A stretch of 64,000 nt of DNA from Paraburkholderia flagellata. Its GTDB lineage: Bacteria; Pseudomonadota; Gammaproteobacteria; Burkholderiales; Burkholderiaceae. The translations under genes were made by a program, and so were the position numbers. Location: NCBI RefSeq assembly GCF_021390645.1, contig NZ_JAJEJT010000002.1, positions 124,001 to 188,000 of the forward strand, in the 5' to 3' direction. Positions within the stretch are counted from its first letter, which is position 1, and every line of letters starts with the position of its first letter. Positions 45,537 to 54,678 of the stretch are shown here, in pieces. The notes beneath the pieces were generated by a model. The model saw nothing but the letters and a program-made list of their open reading frames with translations, was not told where the DNA came from and searched no databases.

Positions 45537-46823
45537 TTACGCCGGCACGCCCACGGCTTCCTTGATCGACTCTTCGAGGATCACGAGCGCTTCGTCGAAC
45601 ACGGCGTCCTGGATCGTCAGCGGGAACAGGAAGCGCACGACGTTCGAGTACACGCCGCACACGAGCAGCAGCAGGCCGCGGTTCAGCGCTGCGGTTTGCA
45701 CGCGCTTGGTGAAGTCGGCGTCGGCTTCGTTCGTGCCCGGCTTGCAGAATTCCACTGCGTTCATCGCGCCGGGGCCGCGCACGTCGGCGATTTGCGGCAC
45801 GTCGGCCTTCATCGCGTTGAGCTTGGCCTTGAGCTTGTCGCCGAGCTTCGTGGCGCGCTCGCAGAGCTTTTCCTCTTCGATGATCTCGATCACTGCGTGC
45901 GCCGACGCCACGGCGAGCGGGTTGCCCGCGTACGTGCCGCCGAGGCCGCCAGGCGCCGGGGCGTCCATGACCTCTGCGCGGCCCACCACGCCGGACAGCG
46001 GCATGCCGCCTGCCAGGCTCTTGGCGATCGTCATGAGGTCAGGCGCGACGTCGTAGTGCTCCATTGCGAACAGCTTGCCGGTGCGCGCGAAGCCCGTTTG
46101 CACTTCGTCGGCGATCAACAGGATGCCGTGTGTGTCGCAGATCTTGCGCAGGCCGCGCACGAAGTCTGCGGGCGCCTGGTAGAAGCCGCCTTCGCCTTGA
46201 ACCGGTTCGAAGATGATCGCGGCCACGCGCTTCGGATCGATGTCGGCCTTGAACAGCATGTCGATGTGCTTGAGCGAGTCAGCCGTGCTGATGCCATGCA
46301 CCGAGTTCGGGTACGGTGCGTGGTACACGTCGGCCGGGAACGGACCGAACGCGAGCTTGTACGGGGCGACCTTGCCCGTGAGCGCCATACCCATCATCGT
46401 GCGGCCGTGGAAACCGCCCGCGAACGCGATCACGCCCGGACGGCCCGTATGGGCACGTGCGATTTTCACGGCGTTTTCAACGGCTTCGGCACCAGTCGTG
46501 AAGAAGGCGGCCTTCTTGGCGAAGCTGCCCGGCGCGCGCTGGGCGATCTTTTCGGCCAGCGAGACATACGACTCGTACGGCACGATCTGGTAGGCCGTGT
46601 GCGTGAATTGGTCGAGCTGCGCCTTGATGGCGGCGACGATCTTCGGATGGCGGTGGCCCGTGTTGCACACGGCGATACCGGCGGCGAAGTCGATGAAGCG
46701 GCGGCCTTCGACGTCCCACAGCTCGGCGTTTTCGGCGCGCTCGGCGTAGAAGTCGCACATCACGCCTACGCCGCGCGGGGTAATGGCGTTCTTGCGGCTA
46801 TGCAGATCGGCGTTCTTGCTCAC
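45537..46823 (-). CDS. gabT: 4-aminobutyrate aminotransferase
   Basis: A 428-residue PLP enzyme that transfers the amino group of GABA to 2-oxoglutarate, producing succinate semialdehyde and glutamate. Signatures are RNAITPRGVGV-like start, TGAEAVENAVKIARAHTGR, the cofactor aspartate in LLIADEVQTGFARTG and the PLP lysine in TIAKSLAGGMPLSG. For the start, AGGAG lies directly against an ATG at 46829 but exactly 6 bp from a GTG at 46823, so I choose the GTG; the difference is two residues. It is divergent from the MocR regulator, with shared operators between. Confidence 0.96.
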   Translation of the reverse strand: MSKNADLHSRKNAITPRGVGVMCDFYAERAENAELWDVEGRRFIDFAAGIAVCNTGHRHPKIVAAIKAQLDQFTHTAYQIVPYESYVSLAEKIAQRAPGSFAKKAAFFTTGAEAVENAVKIARAHTGRPGVIAFAGGFHGRTMMGMALTGKVAPYKLAFGPFPADVYHAPYPNSVHGISTADSLKHIDMLFKADIDPKRVAAIIFEPVQGEGGFYQAPADFVRGLRKICDTHGILLIADEVQTGFARTGKLFAMEHYDVAPDLMTIAKSLAGGMPLSGVVGRAEVMDAPAPGGLGGTYAGNPLAVASAHAVIEIIEEEKLCERATKLGDKLKAKLNAMKADVPQIADVRGPGAMNAVEFCKPGTNEADADFTKRVQTAALNRGLLLLVCGVYSNVVRFLFPLTIQDAVFDEALVILEESIKEAVGVPA

Positions 46824-46907
46824 GTTCATCTCCTGTGGAATCGGTGTCAGTTCTGAGGTTGGTTGGCGGACCAGCAAGCAGTCCATGTCGCGACTATACT
46901 CACGTTT

Positions 46908-46949
46908 GGCTCTAAATTTCAGAGCCATTCGGTGCAATATTTAGGAGCC
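46908..46949. promoter_or_regulatory. Probable MocR operator cluster between gabT and its regulator
   Basis: Three copies of a TTGGCTC-type half-site. GGCTCT at 46908-46913 faces AGAGCC at 46921-46926 (an inverted repeat with 7 bp between), and GGAGCC follows at 46944-46949, next to the regulator's ATG. First and third sites are 36 bp apart. Binding by the MocR protein is inferred. Confidence 0.6.
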
Positions 46950-46956
46950 AATTTCG

Positions 46957-48600
46957 ATGCGTGCGAGTGTTCTGTCCGATTGGCTGGCCCAACGGCTCGA
47001 CCGTGGAAGCGCCCAGCCGGTGTACCGGCAACTGCACAAGCTGCTGCAGCAGGCGATCCTTTCGCGCGAGTTGCCAGCCGGGGCGCGGGTGCCGTCGTCC
47101 CGGCTGCTGGCGGCGGAGCTGGGGATTGCGCGCAATACCGTGACGCAGGTCTACGAACAATTGGTGCTCGAAGGCTATGTCACATCGGCCACGGGGCGCG
47201 GCACGTTCGTGGCGGACACGTCGCCCGACGAGATCGTTGGGGCGACGGAAATTGGCTCTATAGAGACGCGAAAAAATATCAATGTTTCAGGAGCCGTGCC
47301 GCCTCCCGGGAGAGTGGCAACTAACAGCCAGATCGCGCGCGGCGCGGAATCACTTGCCGCGGTGGCACCTGGAGTCTCAGCGGCAAGCGGCCCGGAAACC
47401 GTTGCCACCGCCCAACCGCAGCGCCCCACGGCGCGCGCGCTTTCGGCTCGAGGCGCGCGCCTGATCGGAAGCGCGGGCGTATCGAAGCGCCAGGGCGGTG
47501 CGTTCATGCCCGGCGTGCCGGACGTCTCGCGTTTCCCGGCGCGCGTCTGGACGCGTCTGCACAACAAGTACTGGCGCAGCCTGCGCCCGGACCTGCTGAC
47601 CTACGCGCCCGGCGGCGGACTCGCGCTGCTGCGCCACGTGCTGGCCGACTATCTGCGCACGTCGCGCTCGGTGCGCTGCTCGCCGGAGCAGATCATCATC
47701 ACGACGGGCATTCATCAGTCCGTCGACCTCGCCGTGCGTCTGCTCTCCGACCCCGGCGACACCATCTGGACCGAGGACCCGTGCTACTGGGGCGTGCGCA
47801 GCGTGCTGCACGTCTCGGGCCTGAACACGCGGCCGATCGCCGTGGACAGCGAAGGCCTCAACCCGTCGCCAGCCGACTTCGCCGCGCCGCCGCCGCGGCT
47901 CATGCTCGTCACGCCTTCGCACCAGTACCCGCTAGGCATGGTGATGAGCCTCGCGCGCCGCCGCATGCTGCTCGAGTACGCGCGCCAGCACCAGTGCTGG
48001 ATCATCGAGGACGACTACGACAGCGAGTTCCGCTATGGCAGCCGCCCGCTTGCCTCATTGCAGGGGCTCGATACGGCGGGCCAGGTGATCTATGTGGGTA
48101 GCTTCGGCAAGACGCTGTTTCCGGGCTTACGCGTGGGTTATCTCGTCGCGCCGGAAGCGCTCGCGGAAAGCTTCGCGACTGCGAGTGCGGAGTTGTACCG
48201 CGAGGGGCAATTGCTGCAGCAGGCCGTGCTCGCGGAATTCATCGCCGAAGGGCATTTCACCTCGCATATCCGCAAGATGCGTGCGCTCTACGGCCAGCGC
48301 CGTCAGGTGCTGCTCGACGTCGTTTCGCGCCGCTACGGCGACGCGCTGCCCGCCATGGGCGGCGACGCGGGTCTGCATGTCGTGATGCAACTGCCCGAGG
48401 GCAGCGACGACCGCGCCGTGGCCGAAGCCGCGCTCGCGCGCAATATCGTGGTGCGGCCGCTTTCGGGGTATTACTCGTCGCGCGAGCGCGCGAACCCGGG
48501 CTTGTTGATCGGCTATGCCTGTGTGCCCGACGAGGAGATCGCGCCGGCATTCGAAACGCTTGCCGAGGCGATCGATACGACGTTACCCGCGTTCGTGTGA
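46957..48600 (+). CDS. gabR: MocR-family (GabR-like) regulator with aminotransferase domain
   Basis: A 547-residue fusion of a GntR-type winged helix (about 10-85: LPAGARVPSSRLLAAELGIA and RNTVTQVYEQLVLEGYV) to a fold-type I aminotransferase-like domain (about 185-545) that senses an amine through PLP. The PLP lysine is in YVGSFGKTLFPGLRVGYL, and IIEDDYDSEFRYG is the cofactor aspartate block. The linker, about 86-185, is longer than the usual 20-70 residues, Ala/Pro/Ser-rich, and contains a possible second operator at DNA level. Divergence from gabTD suggests a GabR role. The symbol is by function and position, not proven. Confidence 0.85.
   Translation: MRASVLSDWLAQRLDRGSAQPVYRQLHKLLQQAILSRELPAGARVPSSRLLAAELGIARNTVTQVYEQLVLEGYVTSATGRGTFVADTSPDEIVGATEIGSIETRKNINVSGAVPPPGRVATNSQIARGAESLAAVAPGVSAASGPETVATAQPQRPTARALSARGARLIGSAGVSKRQGGAFMPGVPDVSRFPARVWTRLHNKYWRSLRPDLLTYAPGGGLALLRHVLADYLRTSRSVRCSPEQIIITTGIHQSVDLAVRLLSDPGDTIWTEDPCYWGVRSVLHVSGLNTRPIAVDSEGLNPSPADFAAPPPRLMLVTPSHQYPLGMVMSLARRRMLLEYARQHQCWIIEDDYDSEFRYGSRPLASLQGLDTAGQVIYVGSFGKTLFPGLRVGYLVAPEALAESFATASAELYREGQLLQQAVLAEFIAEGHFTSHIRKMRALYGQRRQVLLDVVSRRYGDALPAMGGDAGLHVVMQLPEGSDDRAVAEAALARNIVVRPLSGYYSSRERANPGLLIGYACVPDEEIAPAFETLAEAIDTTLPAFV
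47252..47295. promoter_or_regulatory. Second copy of the MocR half-sites inside the regulator gene
   Basis: TTGGCTCT at 47252-47259 and GGAGCC at 47290-47295 lie in the linker-coding part of the MocR gene, in opposite orientation. GGCTCT to GGAGCC is 36 bp, the same spacing as between 46908 and 46944 in the upstream operator. The segment is locally AT-rich (CGAAAAAATATC). Confidence 0.4.
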
Positions 48601-48615
48601 GCGATTACAGGCCGA

Positions 48616-49452
48616 TCACAGCCGGATCAGCACCGCCCCGCACGTCACCAGTGCGCACGCCACCATGCGGCGCGCCGTGAGCTTCTCGTTCATGAAGAGC
48701 CAGCCGATCAGCACGGCGAAGATCGACGAGAGTTCACGCAGCGCGGAGACCATAGCGATAGGCAAATAACGGAACGCCTCGATCACGAGGCAATAGGCCG
48801 TGAGCGCGAGCACGCCCGCGAGCATGCCGCGCGCGACCGCGGACGCCGACGTGAACATCTTCGCGGCGCCCCCGCGCAGCGTGCAGACCACGAGAAACTG
48901 CGGGACGTTCCAGAGCAGATACACCCACATGATGTAGCTGATGCCGTTGCCGGCCACGCGCGCGCCGATGCCGTCGATGACCGAATACATCGCGATGAAA
49001 AGGCCGGTGAGCAACGCGTACGGCACGCTTTCGCCCGAAAAACGCATGCCGCGCCGGAAGGCGAGCGACATGATGCCGAGCGAAACGAGTGCGACGCCGG
49101 TGGCCGCGAGCCCGTGCAGTTCTTCGTGCGCGAACACGAGCGCGCCCCCAAATACGAGCAGCGGCGAGAGCCCGCGCGCAATGGGGTAGATCTGCCCGAA
49201 GTCTCCGCTGCGATAGGCGCGGATCAGCGTGAAGCAGTACACGAACTCCAGCACGACCGAAGCGGCGATATACGGCCAGCTCGCCTGCGCGGGCAGCGGC
49301 AGCACGCACACGGCGATCGCGCTCACGACGATGTACGGAACCGAGAACATGCCGAGCAGCCAGAGGCGGTCGCCCGAAAGATGGAGGAAGGCGTTCCAGC
49401 TCGCGTGCATGAGCGCCGAGAGCAGGACCAGCAGGACGATGAAACTGGCCAT
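48616..49452 (-). CDS. EamA-family transporter (drug/metabolite transporter superfamily)
   Basis: A 278-residue inner-membrane protein with about ten predicted helices in two EamA repeats. The second repeat ends with SALRELSSIFAVLIGWLFMNEKLTARRM, the typical helix 9-10 motif; the first has YPIARGLSPLLVFGGALVFAHEELH. Members export amino acids or other metabolites; the substrate is unknown. It converges on the MocR gene with a 15-bp gap and is followed upstream by the phnCDE operon after about 200 bp, on the same strand. Confidence 0.88.
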   Translation of the reverse strand: MASFIVLLVLLSALMHASWNAFLHLSGDRLWLLGMFSVPYIVVSAIAVCVLPLPAQASWPYIAASVVLEFVYCFTLIRAYRSGDFGQIYPIARGLSPLLVFGGALVFAHEELHGLAATGVALVSLGIMSLAFRRGMRFSGESVPYALLTGLFIAMYSVIDGIGARVAGNGISYIMWVYLLWNVPQFLVVCTLRGGAAKMFTSASAVARGMLAGVLALTAYCLVIEAFRYLPIAMVSALRELSSIFAVLIGWLFMNEKLTARRMVACALVTCGAVLIRL

Positions 49453-49656
49453 TGGGCAGCAGACCGGATCGATGGGTTAGGGCGGATGCGGGCCAATGCA
49501 GCCGCAAGGAAGCGATTATTCCACCGATCGCCGTCAATTGCCACAAATTGCCACAAATCGCCAGAAAAGGGATGGGCGAGCCGTTTTATAAGAATTTTGT
49601 CCTGGCTCGCATAGGGGAGGCGCACGGTAAGCGCGGCGGCGGGTCGAACCGCGGTG

Positions 49657-50559
49657 TCAGATCACGCGCGCACGCAGTCTTGCGGAGATGAGATCGATGG
49701 CCGTGACGACGGCGATCACCATGATGAGTACGGCGCTGGTCTGCTGATAGTCGAACGAGCGGATTTCCTCGTACAGCACGACGCCGATACCGCCCGCGCC
49801 CACCATGCCCACCACCATCGCCGAGCGCACGTTCGACTCGAACCGGTAGAGCGTGTAAGAGATCCACAGCGGCATGACCTGGGGCAGCACGCCGTAGATG
49901 ATCTCGTCGAGCGGCGAGGCGCCCGTGGCGCGCACGCCTTCCACGGGGCGCGGGTCGATGGCTTCCACGGCTTCGGCAAAGAGCTTCGCGAGCACGCCCG
50001 TGGTGTGCACCCACAAGGCGAGCACGCCCGCGAACGGCCCGAGGCCCACGGCCACGATGAACAGCATCGCGAACACCATCTCGTTGATGGCACGGCACGC
50101 GTCCATCAGACGCCGCACGGGATGCAGCACCCAAGCGGGCGCGAGATTGTGCGCCGACATCAACCCGAACGGCACCGCGCAGACGATGGCGAGCGCCGTG
50201 CCCCACAGCGCCACCGCGACCGTGACCCACATTTCGTGGGCGTACGTGCGCCATTCCGTGAAGTCCGGCGGGAAGAAGCCGCGTGCGAACGTGCCCATGT
50301 TCGCGGAGTCGGAGAAGAGGTCGAGCGGGCGCATGTCGGCGCCGCGCCACGCCACGCCGAGCAGCACGAACACGATGGCCCAGTGCACGAGCGAGGACCA
50401 GCTGCGCTTGCCTGCCTGCTTGCTCGCCGCAAGGGCGACCGCCGCTTGAGCCGCTTTTGGCGCGGCGGCGACGGCTGGCGTCGCCGCCGGTCCAGTAACG
50501 GGCCCGGAGACTTCTGCCTGCCGCACGGCGCGTGAACTGTCGAAATCCATTGCGCCCAT
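49657..50559 (-). CDS. phnE: PhnE: phosphonate ABC transporter permease
   Basis: A 300-residue inner-membrane permease. An N-terminal Ala/Pro-rich extension (about 1-45) precedes about six helices. The ABC-interaction loop is [31 protein letters not shown] (in two parts), followed by [26 protein letters not shown], characteristic of PhnE. The ATG at 50559 overlaps the phnD stop (TAATG); an alternative ATG lies nine bases downstream. It is the last gene of phnCDE. Confidence 0.95.
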   Translation of the reverse strand: MGAMDFDSSRAVRQAEVSGPVTGPAATPAVAAAPKAAQAAVALAASKQAGKRSWSSLVHWAIVFVLLGVAWRGADMRPLDLFSDSANMGTFARGFFPPDFTEWRTYAHEMWVTVAVALWGTALAIVCAVPFGLMSAHNLAPAWVLHPVRRLMDACRAINEMVFAMLFIVAVGLGPFAGVLALWVHTTGVLAKLFAEAVEAIDPRPVEGVRATGASPLDEIIYGVLPQVMPLWISYTLYRFESNVRSAMVVGMVGAGGIGVVLYEEIRSFDYQQTSAVLIMVIAVVTAIDLISARLRARVI

Positions 50560-51545
50560 TACTGCTTCGCGGGTGCGGTGAGCGCACCGATCTTGGCGTC
50601 GATGGCCGCGATCTGGCTCTTGCGGTCGTCGTCGGAGAGATGCGTGTCGGCGGCGATCTTCTCTTTCTGCTGGAACAGCGCGACCTGGCGGATCGGCAGG
50701 AGCTGCGCGTCGGTGGCGGGCGCGAAGCCTGCATAGCCGGTGATGTCGGCCATGATCTTCTTCTCGCGCGGATCGGTCTTCGCGTAGTGGTAGAAGAAGT
50801 CGCGCAGCTTTTGCTTCGTGGCTTCAGGCAGATCCTTGCGATACACGAGCGGATCAGACGGAATGAGCGGCGAGGTCCACAGCACGCGCACCTGGGCAAA
50901 GCGGTCGGGGTGTTTTTGTTGGAGCGTGGAAAGCTCGATAGAGTTGTTGGTGGCGATATCCACCTTGTTGTTCACCACGGCGAGCAGGTTCGCTTCATGG
51001 CTCGACGGCAGCACGGTCTTGAAGTTCATCGCGTTCACCGAAACGCCATGCTGCGCGAAGAGGTAGTAGCCCGGAATCAGCGTGCCCGAGGTCGAATTGG
51101 GGTCGCCCCAGCCGAGCGTGAGATCCTTAGTATTCTTGAACACATCGTCGATCGTCTTCACGCGGCTGTTCACGTTGGTGATGAGCACCGACTTGTAGCC
51201 CGTGTCGCCGTTCGCGTAGAGCACCTTCGCGAAGATTTCGCCATTCGAGCGGTCCACGGCTTCCATCGCTGAAGCATTGCCGAAGTAGCCGATCTGCACC
51301 TTATTGAAGCGCATTGCCTCGATGATGCCCGAGTAGTCGGTGGCGAAGAACGCATTCACATGCAGGCCGGTCTGCTTGTTCAGGTCGTCGATGAACGGTT
51401 GCCAGCGTTGCTTGAGCACCGCAGACGAATCGGTCGAGATGATGCCGAAGCTGAGGTCTTCCGCGTGAGCGGCCGCGCTGCCGAGCGAGGCAAACGCGAC
51501 GGCGCCGGCGGCGCACCAGGAGAGCATGGAGCGGAGCAGTTTCAT
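50559..51545 (-). CDS. phnD: PhnD: phosphonate-binding periplasmic protein
   Basis: A 328-residue binding protein. The signal peptide ends at AHA before [11 protein letters not shown]. The mature part has [44 protein letters not shown] (in blocks), then [12 protein letters not shown] and [18 protein letters not shown], the phosphonate-pocket region that includes the Ser-Thr-Ser group of PhnD. The ATG is at 51545. It lies 52 bp after phnC on the same strand. It delivers alkylphosphonates to PhnE/PhnC. Confidence 0.96.
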   Translation of the reverse strand: MKLLRSMLSWCAAGAVAFASLGSAAAHAEDLSFGIISTDSSAVLKQRWQPFIDDLNKQTGLHVNAFFATDYSGIIEAMRFNKVQIGYFGNASAMEAVDRSNGEIFAKVLYANGDTGYKSVLITNVNSRVKTIDDVFKNTKDLTLGWGDPNSTSGTLIPGYYLFAQHGVSVNAMNFKTVLPSSHEANLLAVVNNKVDIATNNSIELSTLQQKHPDRFAQVRVLWTSPLIPSDPLVYRKDLPEATKQKLRDFFYHYAKTDPREKKIMADITGYAGFAPATDAQLLPIRQVALFQQKEKIAADTHLSDDDRKSQIAAIDAKIGALTAPAKQ

Positions 51546-51597
51546 TGGAGCGGTCCGTGGTGAGGGTAAACGTTGCGGGTTGAAATGGGTTGGACTG

Positions 51598-52425
51598 TTA
51601 TGCGGCGCGGGGCTGCGCGCCGAAGCGCGTTCCCGCAGACGGAGCAGCATCGGGTTCGAGCAGTTCGCGCGCGGCGCTGCCATAAAGCTGTTGCAACAGG
51701 GCAGGCGTGAGCGCCGCCGAAGCGCCGTCGTACACCACGCGCCCGTCGCGCAGCGCGATGGTGCGCGGGCAATACTCCATGGCGATATCCACCTGATGCA
51801 GCGAGACGAGTACGGTCAAGCCGTGATCGCGGTTGAGCATACGCATCATGTCCATGACGCGGCGCGACGATGTGGGGTCGAGCGAGGCGATGGGTTCGTC
51901 GGCGAGAATGAGGCGTGCGCGCTGCACGAGTGCGCGGGCGAGCGCCGCGCGCTGCTGCTGGCCGCCCGAGAGATTCGCGGCGCGCTCACCAGCCTTGTGC
52001 GCGATGCCGACTTCGCCGAGCGCGGCCAGCATCAGCTCGCGCTCGGCGCGTGGAAAGCAGCCCGTGAGGCGTCGCCACAACGGCAGCCGCGACAGTGCGC
52101 CGATCAGCACATTCGTTTCGACCGTGAGGCGATGCACGAGATTGAACTGCTGAAACACGAAGCCAATGTCGCGGTGAATGCGGCGCACTTCGCGCACGAT
52201 GCGTCCGTCCTGCTGAATAGGACGACCAAGGATTTCGATGCGCGAAGGCTGTGGGTCGGAAGCGGTAAAGCCCGCAATATGGCGAAGCAAGGTCGATTTG
52301 CCCGAGCCCGATGCGCCGATCAGCGCGACCATCTCGCCAACGCCTACGCGCAGGTTGATTTCGTCGAGTGCCTTGCGGCCGCTGTCGAAGCTTTTCGAGA
52401 GGCGTTCGATGCGTATGGCGTCCAT
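51598..52425 (-). CDS. phnC: PhnC: phosphonate ABC transporter ATP-binding protein
   Basis: A 275-residue ABC ATPase. Walker A is [13 protein letters not shown], the Q-loop is [20 protein letters not shown], the signature [17 protein letters not shown] and Walker [14 protein letters not shown]; the His switch is in [13 protein letters not shown]. The QFNLV and NVLIGAL residues are typical of PhnC. It is first in phnCDE. Upstream are the second PhnF-type palindrome (52493-52512) and a Pho-box-like repeat (52554-52571). Confidence 0.96.
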   Translation of the reverse strand: MDAIRIERLSKSFDSGRKALDEINLRVGVGEMVALIGASGSGKSTLLRHIAGFTASDPQPSRIEILGRPIQQDGRIVREVRRIHRDIGFVFQQFNLVHRLTVETNVLIGALSRLPLWRRLTGCFPRAERELMLAALGEVGIAHKAGERAANLSGGQQQRAALARALVQRARLILADEPIASLDPTSSRRVMDMMRMLNRDHGLTVLVSLHQVDIAMEYCPRTIALRDGRVVYDGASAALTPALLQQLYGSAARELLEPDAAPSAGTRFGAQPRAA

Positions 52426-52492
52426 GACAATCCGTCGCTGTGTAGTCGAGGGCTCATTCTAGGAAGCGACTGTGACGGTTGAGTGAAGGTGT

Positions 52493-52512
52493 CGCGACGT
52501 CTAGACGACTAC
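52493..52512. promoter_or_regulatory. Probable PhnF operator upstream of phnC
   Basis: CGCGACGTCTAGACGACTAC matches the phnG/phnF palindrome at 14 of 20 positions, including an unbroken 11-bp core ACGTCTAGACG. It is 68 bp upstream of the phnC start. CTAG is rare in such genomes, which makes chance identity less likely. Confidence 0.65.
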
Positions 52513-52553
52513 ATGTTTTATGGCCTTCCGCACGGAGAAAAAACGCGCGAGAT

Positions 52554-52571
52554 GTGACAGAGGCATGACGC
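52554..52571 (-). promoter_or_regulatory. Pho-box-like direct repeat upstream of phnC
   Basis: On the minus strand: GCGTCAT, 4 bp, CTGTCAC, matching 11 of 14 positions of the PhoB box and oriented toward phnC. It lies 129 bp from the phnC start, upstream of the PhnF palindrome, the same order as at phnG. The rest of this spacer (52572-52771) shows no further element. Confidence 0.5.
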
Positions 52572-52771
52572 CAAACATCTGTCACGCTCAATATCGAAGG
52601 AAGCGGCTATATTGGTGGGCAACGCACATGCTGTCCCTGGTTTTCCTGACTTATTGCTGACTCATTGTCGACAGGGGCGGCAGGCGCAAGGCAGTTGTAG
52701 ACAATGCGGCCGCGCACCGCGGCCCCGGTCCACGCGACCCGATCAAAACAAGCGACGAAACCCGGCGCCAT

Positions 52772-53806
52772 ATGCAGGCACTGAGCTTCCTACCCGACAG
52801 CTTCGCGGAATACGAGGATCTCAAGGCGATCCTCGATGCCGGCGCGCGTTGGTTCGACATCCGCAGCGCGGGCGAAGTCGAAGTGAGGGGCCGTGCGTTT
52901 GCGCTGCACGTCGCGGCGATCGGCTCGCGCGATCCGGCGGCGCCCGCCATCGGCTTTTTCGGCGGCATTCACGGGCTCGAACGCATCGGCTCGCAACTGG
53001 TGCTCGATTACATGCGCGCACTGGTGGGGCGTCTTGCGTGGGACGAACTGCTGATGCGCCAGCTCGAATCCGTGCGTATCGTGCTCGTGCCGATCGTCAA
53101 TCCGGGCGGCATGTGGCTGGCCACGCGTGCGAACCCAAACGGCGTGGATCTCATGCGCAACGCGCCGCAGGACGCCGACGAACGCGTGCCCTTTCTCGCG
53201 GGCGGCCAGCGTGTGGGCTCATGGCTGCCGTGGTATCGCGGCAGGCGCGGCGCACCCATGGAAACCGAGGCGAGCGCGCTCCTGAAGATCGTGGACGAAG
53301 AACTCTCGCAGCGGCCGCTCTCGTTCGCGCTCGACTGCCATTCGGGCTACGGCTGGAACGACAGCATCTGGTTCCCGTATGCGCGCACGCGCCGGCTCAT
53401 GCGCCATCTGCCCGAAATGTACGTGCTCAAGACGATGTTCGAGCGCGCGCATCCGCATCACGGCTACACGTTCGAGCCGCAGAGCCACCAATATCTGCTG
53501 CACGGCGACCTGTGGGACTGCGCGTACGACCGCGCGCCCGCCGGCAACATCTTCCTGCCGCTCACGCTCGAACTGGGCTCGTGGCTGTGGATCAAGAAGA
53601 ACCCGCGCCAGATTTTTTCGCGCCAGGGCATGTTCAATCCGTTGATGGAGCATCGCACGGCGCGTGTTCTTCGGCGCCACGCGAACCTGTTCGACTTCCT
53701 CACGCGTGCCGCGTATTCGTCGCAACGCTGGCTGCCCGAGGGCGTGACGCGCGAGCAAGTGCTGCAAAGCGCGATCGCGCACTGGTATCGCAGGCCGGGT
53801 GCATGA
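52772..53806 (+). CDS. M14-family zinc carboxypeptidase-like protein
   Basis: A 344-residue zinc peptidase-like protein. Metal ligands are His67 and Glu70 in GGIHGLE and His190 in LDCHSGYGW; the catalytic glutamate candidate is Glu267 in TLELGSWLW. The arrangement HxxE...H...E is the M14 pattern, and the middle block VPIVNPGGMWLATRANPNGVDLMRN is typical of this group. There is no signal peptide, so it is likely cytoplasmic. Its stop overlaps the ATG of an alpha/beta hydrolase (ATGA), so the two are coupled. The substrate is unknown; a small-molecule amide or peptide is plausible. Confidence 0.85.
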   Translation: MQALSFLPDSFAEYEDLKAILDAGARWFDIRSAGEVEVRGRAFALHVAAIGSRDPAAPAIGFFGGIHGLERIGSQLVLDYMRALVGRLAWDELLMRQLESVRIVLVPIVNPGGMWLATRANPNGVDLMRNAPQDADERVPFLAGGQRVGSWLPWYRGRRGAPMETEASALLKIVDEELSQRPLSFALDCHSGYGWNDSIWFPYARTRRLMRHLPEMYVLKTMFERAHPHHGYTFEPQSHQYLLHGDLWDCAYDRAPAGNIFLPLTLELGSWLWIKKNPRQIFSRQGMFNPLMEHRTARVLRRHANLFDFLTRAAYSSQRWLPEGVTREQVLQSAIAHWYRRPGA

Positions 53807-54585
53807 GCGAACCGTGGATCCTCTTGCGCGGCCTCACGCGCGAATCGCGGCACTGGGGCGCGTTTGCTACGCTGCTAGCCGCGCGCGAGGACGTGATGCC
53901 TGTCGACCTGCCGGGCAACGGCACCGAGGCGTACGCCCGCTCTCCGCTCGCGGTCGATGCCTACGTGGACTCGCTGCGCGCCGAGGCGCAGCGGCGCGGC
54001 GCGCGCGAGCCTTACCGCGTGCTGGCGATGTCGCTGGGCGGCATGGTGGCGACTTCGTGGGCGCTGCGTTACCCCGAAGAGATCGCGCACCTCGTGCTCG
54101 TGAACACGAGCATGCGGCCGCATAGCCGCGTGTACGAGCGCTTGCGGCCCTCGGCGTGGCCCGCGCTCGTGCGCGTGGCGCGGCATTGGGATGGCAAAGA
54201 CAGCGACGATATCGCCGAGACGCTGATCCACGGCCTCACCTGCGCGCGGCGCGATACGTTGACCGCAGACCTCGAAACGTGGCGCGCGATCCGCGAGGGC
54301 GCCCATGTGAGTCGCGCGAACGCGCTGCGCCAGCTAGCTGCCGCCGCGCGCTTCAAGTCGCGCGGTGTGCCGCGCTGCGCGGTGCTCGTGGTGTCGTCGC
54401 GCGGCGACCGGCTCGTGAATCCCGTTTGCTCGGCGCGCCTCGCGCGGGCCTGGGGCGCGCCGCACGTGGAACATCCGTGGGCGGGGCACGATCTGCCGCA
54501 TGACGATCCGCAATGGCTCGTCGACACGCTCCACGCGGGCGATCTCGCCGCGAACGCTGGGGGCCGGGCCGCCGGGCGCGTCTGA
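53803..54585 (+). CDS. Alpha/beta hydrolase
   Basis: A 260-residue alpha/beta-hydrolase-fold protein. The nucleophile elbow is AMSLGG, with Ala in the first position of the GxSxG pattern; Ser is in place. The oxyanion region is ILLRGLTRESRHWG, the acid residue probably Asp in SSRGDRLVNP, and the His in WAGHDLPHDDP. It belongs to the broad peptidase/lipase-like group and may act with the coupled M14-type protein just upstream. The C-terminal Gly/Ala/Arg tail looks disordered. The substrate is unknown. Confidence 0.85.
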   Translation: MSEPWILLRGLTRESRHWGAFATLLAAREDVMPVDLPGNGTEAYARSPLAVDAYVDSLRAEAQRRGAREPYRVLAMSLGGMVATSWALRYPEEIAHLVLVNTSMRPHSRVYERLRPSAWPALVRVARHWDGKDSDDIAETLIHGLTCARRDTLTADLETWRAIREGAHVSRANALRQLAAAARFKSRGVPRCAVLVVSSRGDRLVNPVCSARLARAWGAPHVEHPWAGHDLPHDDPQWLVDTLHAGDLAANAGGRAAGRV

Positions 54586-54678
54586 GCGGCTTTCGCAGCG
54601 GCGCCGAGCGCGTCGCCCGTCTGGCGATTGCCCCATAATACGAAAACTCATCCGGCACTTTCAGGACGATTTCCAGAC

